Of a stretch of DNA of 64,000 bases, positions 34,609-45,932 are shown piece after piece. Within the stretch, counting starts at the first letter, position 1. The number at the start of each line of letters is the position of its first letter. A program made the translations under genes and the position numbers. The stretch is from Brachionus plicatilis (lineage: Eukaryota; Rotifera; Eurotatoria; Ploima; Brachionidae), in assembly GCA_010279815.1 (NCBI GenBank), contig QEOQ01000487.1, positions 56,245-120,244 of the forward strand, in the 5' to 3' direction. Below the pieces are notes generated by a model. The model worked only from the letters and a program-made list of their open reading frames with translations. It ran no database searches and was not told the DNA's origin.

Positions 34609-34962
34609 TTTAGAAGTAAAAATTATAAAAATTTAATTTTTTTTTTATAATTATCACTGCGCTTAAAGCAAAAAATTTTCCTGCACGAAATAAGTTTAAC
34701 TTTTGTTTTGGATTAAGATTTTAAAATTTAATTAAAGTCTAACATTTTTTTTATAATAAAAATAAAAATAAATTATTTCTACTCTAAATTAAATTAAAAT
34801 GTCATGTTAAAATAAAATATTTTTATTTTACATGTTTTACCTTGAAAAGCTGATTTGAAGAAAAAATCAAATTCGAATTAAAAAATAAATTTAAAAATTC
34901 AAACAAACTGTTAGAGCAAATTAATTTGCATATTTTGAATAAAATAATCTTCAAAAAAAAGC

Positions 34963-35087
34963 NNNNNNNNNNNNNNNNNNNNNNNNNNNNNNNNNNNNNN
35001 NNNNNNNNNNNNNNNNNNNNNNNNNNNNNNNNNNNNNNNNNNNNNNNNNNNNNNNNNNNNNNNNNNNNNNNNNNNNNNNNNNNNNNN
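34963..35087. other. Assembly gap (125 N) with identical flanks
   Basis: The same 25 bp (beginning AATAAAATAATCTTC and ending AAAAGC) end the left flank (34938-34962) and recur at 35092-35116 on the right. The simplest reading is that the two contigs overlap and the gap is not real. Confidence 0.9.
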
Positions 35088-35139
35088 ATAAAATAAAATA
35101 ATCTTCAAAAAAAAGCGATTTAAGTTTTGAGAAATTAAA

Positions 35140-35271
35140 ATGTCAGACGAATGGGACTTCAAATTCAATGCAAGACGTGGTCGCCACCAGGCCAAAATGC
35201 TTCCATACAACAAACTTAAACAAATTTGGAATCAAAAAATATTTTCAAATAAAATATTCTATTTTTTTTAA
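35140..35271 (+). CDS. Possible small protein, 43 residues
   Basis: An ATG opens a 43-codon frame whose first half (MSDEWDFKFNARRGRHQAKM) has a balanced, coding-like composition unlike the surrounding A/T. The last 15 residues are AT-driven, so this may be a first exon or a decayed fragment. No family is recognised. Confidence 0.25.
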   Translation: MSDEWDFKFNARRGRHQAKMLPYNKLKQIWNQKIFSNKIFYFF

Positions 35272-35385
35272 TTGATTAAATAAATTATTTAAATTTAAAT
35301 TTAAATTTCACGGAGTTAAAATTCCGATTCTAAAATCATTAGAATTCACCTTTTTGAATTAACTTTTTAAGAGTTTTAAATTAAC

Positions 35386-36263
35386 ATGCAGTCTACTTTT
35401 GGTCTTCATTCGGAAAAAGAGACCCCAATAGGATTTATGACAATTGAGCATGAAAATTTAAAACTTCGAGATGAAAACAGGAAATTAAAAGAAGAGAATG
35501 AGCGATTAAAGGAAAATTTAAAAAATGTGATATTCCACAGCGACGAATTGAGCAAATTGCTGAAAAGTTTAAGCTTGGAACCAGAAAATCCAGCTTGCTC
35601 TAACATGGACCAGTCAATAATGTTTGGTGCCAAAAAAAATCCCTACGAAGAATATGAAAATCGGCCAGCCAAGAGTCGTCTTACCATGAACCATGAATGG
35701 GACTGGGAAAATAAACCTATTAAACCAACTTCAATTTTAGTCAATCAGTCAAGCATTGATTATCAACGAAGGAGATCTAAATCGGTGTGTTTCGGAGAAA
35801 GAAATCTAATCCATGAACTAATTGAGATGGAAAACAATCGCTCGACTGATCAGCCTGATAATAAAATGGAAGTTGAAAAAGAAGAAAAACAGACAAACAA
35901 AAGACTGGACTCGAGTGAAGAGGAAAATTTGCCCAAAGATAAACCATCAAAAAAAGTTAAATCCAAAAAAATAGCTCCAAAACCAGCTGCGAACAAAATT
36001 GTTTCGAAAATAACCATTCAGCCTCGCATATACAACTTGGATACTTCTAGTGAATCTAACCAAAACGAAATACAAAATGAAAAGCCAGGTATAATTACAG
36101 AAGAAAGAATTTTTTTTTTTTTTAATTTTTTTTTTAAGTAACTTTGCCAAGCAATAAATGTAATTGTAATGGTGATTGTTTGACAAATCGTTGTAGCTGT
36201 AAAAAATCCTTGACTGGCTGCAGTTCGAGATGCCACAATGGCAATCCATGCAAAAACTGTTAA
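35386..36263 (+). CDS. Coiled-coil protein with C-terminal CXC-type Cys cluster
   Basis: Two exons, 35386-36088 and 36139-36263, join in frame to 275 residues. Residues about 20-65 form a coiled coil (IEHENLKLRDENRKLKEENE). The middle is charged and low-complexity, with a basic run (KKVKSKKIAPKPAANK) that could bind DNA or act as a nuclear signal. The second exon encodes a compact Cys-rich end: KCNCNGDCLTNRCSCKKS and CSSRCHCNGNPCKNC, twelve Cys in about 40 residues. This spacing recalls the CXC/tesmin domain and the Cys-rich tail of kinesin KIF4, which bind DNA or an iron-sulfur cluster. No motor domain is present. A chromatin or spindle role is inference. Without the splice the first exon would run into the intron and lose the Cys domain. 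Confidence 0.7.
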
Positions 36264-36477
36264 AATTTTTTTTAATTTAAATAAAACAAATATTTTTAAA
36301 AATTGAGTAAGTGCTTTAAAAGAAAATAAATTTTTGTACTTTTGAAAATGTGTTTAAAATTTTTTTTTAAATAAAATAAACTTTTTAATTTAATGATTTT
36401 TAAAAATTAAAAGCAGTCAAACGCTTTTTTGTTTTTTTTTTTTGGAAATAATTTTTATTACCACGTTTTAATTAAGA

Positions 36478-37449
36478 ATGAAAAGAAATGTCTGTAGTGA
36501 TCCGGAACAAAGATTAACTCCCAAAAAAATAAGCAAACATACTCAGACAACCAACAGAACCAATTTGGTCAATTTTTTAATGGCCAAACTAAAACAAAAC
36601 TTAAAATTAAAATCAAATTTATTTTTTTTCCTATTCGGTCTTATCACTAGTAATTTTACTTTTTCAATTTTATTTCCGGACCTGATTCAAAATTCAAACA
36701 ACTCAATTAAAAAATATTCAGATCGTAAACTTGCTGTTGTGGTACCATTTAGAGACAGATTTGAAGAACTGATTTTTTTTGTTCCCCACATTTCAAAGTT
36801 TTTGCATTCAAAATCAATAAATTTTAAAATTTTTATCGTAAACCAGGTGGATAGTTACCGCTTTAACCGAGCTTCATTGATAAACATTGGATTCTTGGTT
36901 TCGATGAATGAGTGTGACTATATGGCAATGCATGATGTTGATCTGCTTCCTTTAAGCGAAAAATTGGACTATTCATATCCATTAAAGGGTCCGTTTCATG
37001 TAAGCACCCCAGGTCTGCATCCTGAGTATAACTATTCAACCTTTATTGGAGGTATATTGATTATTACTAAAGAAGATTTTATTCACACTAATGGAATGAG
37101 TAATAGATACTGGGGTTGGGGCAGAGAGGATGATGAATTTTATTTGAGGCTTCAAAAAGCAAATATTACTGTGCAAAGACCCAATCTAAGAGATTTTACC
37201 ACTGGCAGAAATTTTACTTTTTTCAACAACCACAATGCTGAAAAAAGAAAAAGGGACAAGAAGAGGTTTTTGAAACAGAAAAAAGAATCTTTGGTTCGAG
37301 ATCACACAGGCTTGGATACGATCCAGTATAGGCTACATGAAAAAAAAGAAATTTTGATTGATAAATTTGTGTGTACGGTTGTAAATGTTGAGCTTTTTTG
37401 TGACAGATATGATACGCACTGGTGTAACATGGATTATCAATTCTTTTGA
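36478..37449 (+). CDS. B4GALT7: Xylosylprotein beta-1,4-galactosyltransferase 7
   Basis: This Golgi type II membrane enzyme adds the first galactose of the glycosaminoglycan-protein linker. It is a single exon of 323 residues. A cytosolic N terminus precedes a membrane anchor (LFFFLFGLITSNFTFSILF, about residues 43-62). The catalytic domain has AVVVPFRDRFEEL, NQVDSYRFNRASLINIGF, the metal-binding MHDVDLLPL, FIGGILIITKEDF, and the signature NRYWGWGREDDEFYLRL. The Cys-containing end (CTVVNVELFCDRY) matches the family. All active-site motifs are intact. Length matches human B4GALT7 (327). Confidence 0.95.
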   Translation: MKRNVCSDPEQRLTPKKISKHTQTTNRTNLVNFLMAKLKQNLKLKSNLFFFLFGLITSNFTFSILFPDLIQNSNNSIKKYSDRKLAVVVPFRDRFEELIFFVPHISKFLHSKSINFKIFIVNQVDSYRFNRASLINIGFLVSMNECDYMAMHDVDLLPLSEKLDYSYPLKGPFHVSTPGLHPEYNYSTFIGGILIITKEDFIHTNGMSNRYWGWGREDDEFYLRLQKANITVQRPNLRDFTTGRNFTFFNNHNAEKRKRDKKRFLKQKKESLVRDHTGLDTIQYRLHEKKEILIDKFVCTVVNVELFCDRYDTHWCNMDYQFF

Positions 37450-37783
37450 TTTTTTTTTCTTTAACTATTTTTGGTTTTATACCTATTTTTAAAAATTATG
37501 TAAATGATTCTTATTTGATGAAGTTTTTTAAAACATAATTATTTAAATAAAAATAATTTTGACAAATAATTCCCCTGGGAAATTTTTCAATTTTAAAAAT
37601 AAATTGTTTTCGGATTTTTCAAGTTTAATTATGTAACTAGAAATAAGTAGAACTAAAATATGAAGAATTTTTCAAAAAAATTCTCAAAAATCATTAAAAG
37701 TTTATTTAGAGCGCTCTTCATGCTACTTCGATTTTGAAAGAACAATTTTTTTTTTAATTCATTTGGTATTTTAGAATAAAGAA

Positions 37784-38207
37784 ATGTCTGAACAAATAAT
37801 CGATCCAAGTTCTTTCGTATGTGGAGGGACCGGGCCGGAAAAAGATGCTGATGAGTCTATTCAAGCTTTGGTTGACAAAGTAATTTTTTTTTACATGATC
37901 ATTTACCCAAAATTTTAGTTTAAAAGATAGCGCAAAATATAAGTGAACATTCTGGAAAAGAATATCCGCATTTGAAGGCTATAAAGTATAAATCACAGAT
38001 AGTAGCAGGGGTCAACTATTTTGTAAAAGTAAAGTAGATGTTCTTTTTGTTTACGATGTATTAAAAAAAGTTAAATTCTAGATTGATGCTGGTGATGAGT
38101 ATATTCATGCTAGAATTTACGAAAAATTACCATGTTACGGAGGTGAGGTAGAACTACATGGTATTCAAGATTCAAAAGAAATACATGATGCAATTGAATA
38201 TTTTTAA
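37784..38207 (+). CDS. Stefin-type cystatin (cysteine protease inhibitor)
   Basis: Three small exons, 37784-37879, 37927-38028 and 38082-38207, join in phase 0 to 107 residues. There is no signal peptide and no disulfide-rich tail, so it is a type 1 (stefin) cystatin acting in the cytosol against papain-like proteases such as cathepsins. The inhibitory features are an N-terminal Gly-containing stretch (CGGTG), the first hairpin QIVAG within [15 protein letters not shown], and the second hairpin region [14 protein letters not shown]. The gene ends in a typical AIEYF. For exon 2 the acceptor at 37926 is used, because the earlier AG would bring in a stop. The two cathepsin C genes lie 33 kb away; a link is possible but not shown. 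Confidence 0.9.
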
Positions 38208-39540
38208 TTGAATAAATCATGAAATTCCAAAATCTGCATCAATAGTTAATCAAATAGAAAATAATCGAATAGATAATTTTTTTAATTTTTGAATTCTAAA
38301 AAAAAACAGATAAAAATTTCTTTTTAATTTGATTTAGCATCCTAATCACTTAATTAAATAATTTAATTAAGCATTTAAAAATTAATATTTTACTTTAAAA
38401 AACAGTGATTATCAATCTTCAAAATTTCTTAGAACATTCTATTGCGTGGTTGGTTTTAAATATTGAAAGCTAAAAGAAAATTTTTTTTAAATTAAGATAT
38501 TTTATTTCATAAATAAAATTAACATAAAATCTAAATTAAAAATTAAAATTCATAATAATCTTAAATAATCTTTTCAATAATTTATTTAATTGATACAAAG
38601 TTAATATATCTTTCATTAAAATAGGCTATCAAAAGTTGCTGTAAAGAATTCACTGTAATATCTAAAAAACATTAATTTTAAAATAATAAAATATAAATGA
38701 TAAATAATCTTTAAATTATTTCAGAAATAAAATTCATTTTTAAAATTTAATTTTAATCAAGAATCTTTTTTCTTTATTTTATTCACAAAAATTTTAAATT
38801 ATAAGCTTTCTAAAGACTGATTTGATTTTCTATCAGTAAAAATCTTTTTATTTTCTACCATTCCCATAAAATTTACCATAAATTTTTAATTTCTAAAATT
38901 TTAAATGATTAATTATTATCAAATATATTTTTTTATTTTTTTGGGAAGTTAAATGATTAGTAATTTTTTTTTAAATTACGTTTCTCTTGAAAATTTATCC
39001 CTAAATTTCTTTTAACTTAGTAAAATTTAATAATACATAATACGATTGATTAAACAAAATTTTCACTTAAAGAAATATAAATATCATATTGAAATATTGG
39101 TCGAAATTTATATAAAAAATTTAAATTTAATCTTCTTAATTTGATCGACATTTACTTTTGAAAGAGTTTCACAAACAAAGTTTTTTTGAATTTAAATTCT
39201 GTTTTCTTTTACCACTTACATCACCGCATAAATATGAAATATCATGCTGAAATTTCGTTCAACAAATGCTTAAAATACTTGAATTGAAAACAATTTTTTC
39301 GCTATTTCACTTAAAATAGGTATTCTGGTAGAATTTGTGCTCCATAATTTTTTTGTAAATTTCTTTTACTCAATTTAATCACTTATAAAACCCCATCAAA
39401 ATTTACCTTTCACGGCTTATTTTATTAATTTTTGTATTTCAAGATCTATCGGCATTCGTTTTATCCCTAAAAAAACTCAGAAATACTTAAAAATTTTAAT
39501 TTAATTTAATACTAATAAAATAAAACTGAATCCTGCCCTG
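38208..39540. other. AT-rich intergenic stretch
   Basis: No gene, tRNA-like structure or clear repeat is seen. Confidence 0.5.
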
Positions 39541-39544
39541 ACAT

Positions 39545-39940
39545 ATCTCTCACTCAACTCAGAGTCGATTTGAAACTGTGAGTATAAGCTTATTGAGGGC
39601 CTCTTGGTGCATAATATTGGAGGAAGTATCAAAATTCAGCTTCAAAATAGATCTAACTGCTGAATCTTGAATAACTTGCATTTTTTTGATGTTAGTTTTT
39701 GAGAATGAATTTAAACAAGGAAAGGAATAATTCAAGATTGATCCTATCAAGGATTTGGTTTTAAATCCAATTTCCTATTTGAGAGCTATTTTATTATATT
39801 AAGCATTGAATTAAAGTGCTCTTTTAATTCATCCACCATTAGACCAAATGTAAGTTTTGAATCTAAATGTGATTTCTAAGAATTTGACTTTTTCCCCATT
39901 ATTTAAATTGTTGCCATTAATTTTAAGAATTAAACACTGT
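39545..39940 (-). mobile_element. Decayed non-LTR retrotransposon (RT C-terminal part)
   Basis: The minus strand retains a 60-codon piece (IKKMQVIQDSAVRSILKL...EALNKLILTVSNRL) matching the region after the reverse transcriptase in LINE pol proteins. Upstream of it, a frame-broken stretch (VKFLEITFRF, then TYIWSN) parallels PKFLGITLDK of the better-kept element at 55924-57519. Stops and frameshifts show it is dead. Confidence 0.7.
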
Positions 39941-40203
39941 GATAGCTCTTAAATAAGAAAAAAAAAGAGTAAATCATATATTTTATGTCGAATCTATTGA
40001 AATTATTTTATTAATTAAATAAAAATAGTAAATTATTAAATTTTAGTCTTTTCTTAGGCCTTTTAAAATATCTATGGTCAATTAAAATTTTTATAAACAC
40101 TCTCTTTTTCTTTTGTACAATATCCACATACTGCTTTTTTACATTTGAACAAAAATTTGTCGCTTTTTAATTGTCACATAAACAAATTAGAACAAAATTT
40201 TTT

Positions 40204-40450
40204 TTTTTTTGAATTTAGTTAATTTAGAAAGTTGTTCTTATTTTTATGCTGAAAAAAAAATTATGCTCAAATAACAAAAATTGACTTGGATTTTAGCGGA
40301 CAAACATCTAAAAAGAGTCATTTTGACTTATTAGTGCTTCTAGTAGTATATACTTGATTTTGCACAAAGACAATTTTTTTTTTGAATTTAGTTAATTTAG
40401 AAAGTTATTCTTATTTTTATGCTGAAAAAAAATTATGATCAAATAAGTCT
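40204..40450. repeat. Direct repeat, two copies about 175 bp apart
   Basis: A block of about 70 bp (GAATTTAGTTAATTTAGAAA, then TTCTTATTTTTATGCTG) occurs at about 40211 and again at about 40384 with few changes. This is a local tandem duplication in non-coding DNA. Confidence 0.7.
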
Positions 40451-40761
40451 AAACAAAAAGAATTGATTTGAATTAAATCGAAAAGATGAGAGAAAATGGC
40501 AATCCATCTATCTTTGAAAAAACAAGTTAAAGTGTAGTTATTAAATAATTCAAAAGTTTGAAAATATAAATCAAATTTAGGAAATTATTTACAGAATTCA
40601 AATAAATTAAAACTTTTTTCAAATCTAATAAAAAATAAAAAAAAATTATTTATTTTATATTTGTAAATCTGTACCGAGCTAATGCTCCATCTTAGTAAAA
40701 ATATAAAAAAAAAATAAAAAAATAAAGGCTAAGTGAAATTTTAAAATCTTTACAATTTTTT

Positions 40762-41086
40762 TTCTAGTTGTGCAAAAATGTTTCTCTAAAGAGTACAATA
40801 TTGTACAAATGTGTACAAAAGAGCTCTTGGGTCTGAAAAAACTCTACATCTTCTGTAAAATGCTCACTCCATCGATAAAATAAAAATTTATCAATTATTT
40901 CAATATTTACGATCATTTATAAATTATAAAAATTATAAAGATTTATAGACCTAACCCTAACCCTCAGAATTTATTTTTTCAATATTGTACCCTTTAAAGA
41001 AGCATTTTTTCGCAAATGGAAAAAAATTATCAAGATTTAAATTTTTTGTGCTGTAATTTTTGTACTAAAATTTCACATTGCCAAAA
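40762..41086. repeat. Inverted-repeat element sharing ends with 52640-52877
   Basis: A stretch of about 40 bp at 40768 (TTGTGCAAAAATGTTTCTC...AGTACAATATTG) is inverted at about 40980-41025. The right end (CTGTAATTTTTGTACTAAAA, TTTCACATTGCCA) is identical to one at 52845-52877. The left part matches 52770-52815 in reverse orientation. It is probably a pair of related, rearranged non-autonomous elements. Confidence 0.55.
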
Positions 41087-41089
41087 TAA

Positions 41090-41730
41090 AATTAAATTTT
41101 AAATGTCTAAATAAAACGATTTAATTTTTTAATTTGCAAATATACAAATCAGAAAATTTAATTTTTTTATCTTTAAAGTTTAACTCAAGGAATTTAATTT
41201 TTTATTTTCTAAAGTAAAAATCAATGAATTTGAATTTTTATTTTTAAAGTTAAACACAAGGTATTTAATTATTATTTTTTAAAATCGAAGTAAAAGAATT
41301 AATTTTTTTATTTTTTAAAGCTACTGTCATAGAAATTAAATTTAAGTTTTTAAAGTTTAAATCAAAGAATTCATTTTTTTAAAATCAAAATCAAAGAATT
41401 TAGTTTTTTATCTTCTAAAGTAAAAATCAATGAATTTGAATTTTTATTTTTAAAGTTTAACTCAAAGAATTTAATTATTATTTTTTAAAATCGAAGTAAA
41501 AGAATTAATTTTATTATTTTTTAAAGTCAATATCAACAAATCTAAATTTAAATATTTTATTTTTTAAATCCAAATCAAACAATTTAATTTTTTATTTTCT
41601 AAAGTTTAACTCAAAGAATTTAATTATTATTTTTTAAAATCGAAGTAAAAGAATTAATTTTATTATTTTTTAAAGTCAATATCAACAAATCTAAATTTAA
41701 ATATTTTATTTTTTAATTTAAAGTTCAATT
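41090..41730. repeat. Minisatellite array upstream of shugoshin
   Basis: A degenerate unit of about 40 bp (TCAAAGAATTTAATTTTTTA, TTTTCTAAAGT) is repeated through this stretch. The last part is a higher-order duplication with a period of 149 bp: AGTTTAACTCAAAGAATTTA begins at 41454 and again at 41603, with nearly identical following sequence. The array ends about 220 bp before the shugoshin ATG. Confidence 0.8.
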
Positions 41731-41952
41731 CAATTTTTACCTTCGACTTGAAAATAAATCGCCATTGAAAATCAATAAGACAAAAATTATGTCACCATCC
41801 TGTAGAGAGAGCGAGAAAAGTCATTTTAACATACATTCGTTTGAAAAGCGGAAAAAATTTGAAAAATACGTTTTGAGAAAAAAAAAAAAAAATTTTCACA
41901 ACAACCATCAAGAAAGAAAAAAATCAAAAGTGACATTAGCCGGCCTCTAAAA

Positions 41953-44900
41953 ATGTCCAACAAAATCCCGCCATTACCAATAGGCAAACACGTATCGTCA
42001 GCCAAAAAAGAGAGTCTGAGCAGCCTGCGGCGCTCGAGCTCGTCAAGCCGACTCTCAAACGACGCGCAGGCCGAGCTCAACCTGAGCGAAAAAAATCGCC
42101 TGCTCGTCGTCGAACTCGACCGGCTCAAGTGCCTGGTGCACGAAAAACAAAACCGGATCGGCGAACTCGACGCCGAAAACTACCAATTTCGCGACTACAT
42201 CAACCGACTCGAACAAGAGTCCCTGCGTCTCAAGCGCAGCTACGACGAGCTCGAGGCCGAACACGCTCAGCTCAAGTACGACCAGCACAAACTACAGGCC
42301 GACTTCGACCAGCTGGTCGACACCAAGAGCGTGCACGCCGACCAACAGGCCCTGGACGGCTCGCACAAATTTTTCAAGTACGTGCAGCGGATCGCCTCCG
42401 ACGTCAACAAAATGATGCAGTACAAAAAGTACTTGAATGTGTCGGCCCTCGATTTGGTGTCCCGGCCCTCTCTTCTCGCAAATTTGACCGCCAACTCGAG
42501 CATGTCGACCCGGTCCAACCGCCGCTCCAGTCTGCTCGTGCACGAACAGAACCTGCACAGACGCTCCACCGAGGAACCATTGCCAATGACCTTGACCTCT
42601 AGCATTGAGCGCGAAGAGCTCATGGAGCGAAGCGTCCGCCAGAACACCGACCCGGACGACCAGGACCAGTCCATGAGAGAGGCAGACCAAGACGAAGACC
42701 AAGACGAAGACCAGGACGAAGACCAAGAGCAAGAAGAGACACTAGAAGAGGAGCAGCACGTGATTTTGGACACGCAGCCCGGTCCCAAGGGCCTCTGCTC
42801 TATTAACGAAGAGTCCGAGACCGATCATCATGAGGACGATGAGCAGACGCTCGAAGAGGAGGACAGTGACCAGGAGGAGGAAGTTGAAGAAACTGTTGAG
42901 GAAATTGAGGAAACTGTGCAGTCCAGTGAAGAGGAGGAAGAAGAGGAGGAAGAGGAGGAAGAAGAAGAGGAGGAGGAAGATGAGGAAGAAGAAGAGAACA
43001 AAGTTGAAGAGCAAACTGTTTTGGAGACAGCAAAAAATATGACCTATGTGGTGAACGAGACGCATCATGTGAATGACACATTTGATGGTGTGCAGGTGGC
43101 TTCGGAGACGGTATCGCCCGAGGCCGGCAGAAAGTCAGTCAAATTTGAGGATGGAGTGGAGGAGTCAAAGGGGCATGTTAAGTATGCCAAGACGCCGTTC
43201 AGGAGGGCGGCCAGGCCGGCGGAGGGACTTGAAGAGTCCATTTTGGAAGAGTGTGCCAAGGAGAAGAAAAAGTCGATACTGAAAGTGAGGAAAAGTGGTG
43301 AGCAGAGGAGAGAGTCGCACAAATTCGACGATCTGGAGAAGAGGTCGAGTGAGAAGACAATTTTTAGGACAAAAAAAAGCGCACCTACCACCCAGACCAA
43401 CGAGGTAAGCAGCTACTTGGGGGATTTGGTGGACGAGGCGGCTCACAATGACAAGGAAAACTTCAAAAAAGGCAAAAAAAGTGGCCGGACAAAGGCCAAG
43501 AGTGCGCTCAAAGTGTACTCGGACACTGATGATTCCAGTGATGAGGATTTTGTGCCTGGCAAAGCCAAGAGCAAGGGTGTTGCTAGAGCGGCGGCGGCGG
43601 CGCCAAGGGCCGGCTTGCCGCCATTGCCGGCCAAAAAGCCCAAGCGGCCCATTGAGTCCGTGTACGAGCAGAAGCAGGTGCTGAAGCAAACTCAGAATTT
43701 GAGTGTGAAGGCTAATTGTGTGCAGTCCAAAGAGGCATGTGAATTGGACAGTTCGACTAATGGTAATCGTTCGCCGATTATTAATAGTTTGTTGTCCAAG
43801 AAGCTAAGGCTTTCGCCTGATTCAGAGGACTCGATTGACACTAGTGAGACTATTGTTGGGTAGGATTTTTTGGTTGCTGGTGTTTGAGGAGGAATTTTTT
43901 GAATTTTTTTTTGATTGTAGAGAGACTGGTTCGGCTCGGAGAGCGCGCAAGGCTGTCAGCTACAAAGAGCTGCCTTTGAATGCGTAAGATGATTGATTTT
44001 TATTTTATTTGATCAATTTTTTTTTAAAGATAAAAAAATTTTAGTTTATTTAAAATAATAATTTATTAAGCTAGAAAACTTTCAATTAATTTAAAATATT
44101 AATTTATTAACTTTAAATTTTTTTTTTCACAGAAAGATAGCTACCATAGCGAAACTACATCTAGTATCGCTCCACAGGTCTCCTGCTGTAGCTTATTATT
44201 ATTATTATTATTATTAAAATTTACATCTTCTTTAAAAAATTATTTATTAACTTTTAAAAGTTTTCTATTTTCTTTAAAAATTCTTTTAGAGATAAAAAAA
44301 TTTTTCAAATTTAATAAAAAAAATTTGGAAGTTAATTAATTATTATTTAAAATTAGTTAAAAACTTTTTTAATTTTAAAGATGAAAAAATTTATATTGAT
44401 TTTAAAAAATAACCTTTTAACTTCAAAAATTTTTAATTTCAAAATTTTTAATTAATTTAAAAATTTTTTTTTTTCATTATCTACTTTAAAAAAATAATTT
44501 ATTTACTTTTTGTTATTATTTTTTTACAATTTTTTATTAACTTAAAAAGAAATTTTTTTATTTAAAATTAATTAGAAATTTTTTTAATCAAATAATTTAT
44601 TAATGAAAAATAATTTATTAGCTATAAATATTTTTTTTATCTTAAAAATTTTTTTTAAAGAGGGCTTGTTGAAGTTCATTTCGATTCGATCTTTTCAATT
44701 CAGAAAAATTTGAATAACATTTTTGCAAAAAGTGACAATTTAGTTTTTTAAAATGTTTAATTATATGCAAATTTGCATAATGCAAGAAAATCTCTAAAAA
44801 ACTATGAAATTTTCTGCATTTTGTATGTCATTAAATAGTATTATAATCAACTGTGCAATTACACTGCAGACTTTTTTCAGAAATATATTTTCGGATTAAG

Positions 44901-45415
44901 CAAATTTGCCTAAACTTTAAGCATTTTATAGAACTAAATATTTTCTTTAAGTAAAAATTTTTGTTCAAATTTTTCTGAAATGAAAAGATCAAATTGAAAT
45001 GAACTTCACAATCCCTTTTAAAGATAATAAAAATTTAAGTTTATTTTAAAAAATAATTTATTAACTTCAAAATTTTATTTTTAAACTCTAAAAAATTTTT
45101 ACTAATTTTAAAAAATAATGTATTTACTTTTTCTTATTATTTTTTTAAATTTCTTTGTTTATTTTAAAAGAATGTTTTTAAAGATAAAGAAATTTTTCCA
45201 ATTAATTTTGAAAAATAATTTATTAGCTATAAAAAATTATTTTATCTTCAAAATTTTTGTATTCACTTTAAAAAATAATTTATTAACTTTAATTTTTTTG
45301 TAGAAAAATACGCCGTGACAAAGATAACCGAGTTTGCATAAGAAAACTTACTTGCAAAGTGACGAATCCAAATGAAGATTTGGTCAAGTATTCCAGGGAA
45401 AATCACAAAGTTTGA
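41953..45415 (+). CDS. Shugoshin (cohesin protector)
   Basis: Shugoshin protects centromeric cohesin with PP2A. Exons 41953-43859, 43921-43983 and 45304-45415 join in frame to 693 residues; the last intron is 1320 bp. The N-terminal region has a long coiled coil (residues about 45-115, EKNRLLVVELDRLKCLVHEK), the PP2A-B56 binding and dimer region of the family. The middle is very acidic, including a run of about 20 Glu/Asp near residue 330. The C-terminal SGO motif is created by splicing: SARRARKAVSYKELPLNAKI followed by RRDK. This basic motif binds phospho-H2A at centromeres. LDELVDEA-like and KEN elements (NDKENFKK) suggest APC/C control. Exon 1 is much more GC-rich than its surroundings. 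Assignment rests mainly on the C-terminal motif plus the N-terminal coil. Confidence 0.85.
44192..44215. repeat. (TTA)n tail after GC-richer stretch in shugoshin intron
   Basis: The TTA run follows about 50 bp of higher GC (GCTCCACAGGTCTCCTGCTG). This arrangement is typical of the 3' end of a CR1-like LINE or a SINE with a microsatellite tail. It is a short remnant within the shugoshin intron. Confidence 0.45.
44653..45024. mobile_element. MITE with 9 bp TSD in shugoshin intron
   Basis: The element 44662-45015 has terminal inverted repeats of about 45 bp (start GGGCTTGTTGAAGTTCATTT, end inverted). The sequence TTTTAAAGA flanks both sides (44653-44661 and 45016-45024), giving an 8-9 bp target duplication as in hAT-type elements. 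A second copy of the same family is at 59791-60060. It has no transposase. Confidence 0.8.
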
Positions 45416-45932
45416 TTTGCTTTTTTGTAATTTTTTAATACTAGTCGAATAATTTTGATAGATTGTGTACAATTTTTTTCTTCTTCTTCAAACTTATTCA
45501 ATATTTTTTAATAAATTTGAAATTTTTTTGTATATCAATTTAGAGAAAACTGATCGTTTTATTTGTATTGATAATAAAATCTAACCATTAAATTTTCATA
45601 TTAATTTTTGTGATTGAAGATAAAAATGCGCTCTTTTTTTCATTTAAGTTTCGATGTTGAATCAACTAGTCTAGAAAACAGTGTCTGATTTTAAAGCCAA
45701 CTAAAATCTAATTTATTCAAAACTAATTAAAAATCTTAAGAAAAATTTTAAAAAATAATTTGTCAATCAAATAAATCAACAATGGAATATTTAGACAAAA
45801 AATTTTAATTTTTTTTCAAAAATCTATTAAAATTATGGAGATATTAATGAAAAGTATTTTAGCTTGATGAAAACGTGTACTGAATATACAAAAATCAACC
45901 TTTAATTAATTATTCCAGAGACAACACTTTAC

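Noticed and set aside
40945..40965. CCTAACCCTAACCCT, a telomere-like run
   Set aside because: Only about two and a half units, inside a repeat element. Too short to call an interstitial telomere; chance or part of the element.
41765..41950. 61-codon frame directly before shugoshin
   Set aside because: Lys-rich and AT-driven, it ends just before the shugoshin ATG. It is most likely part of the 5' leader.
42803..43081. Minus-strand frames opposite the acidic run of shugoshin
   Set aside because: They are Pro/Leu/Phe-rich mirror translations of GAG/GAA repeats, not genes.
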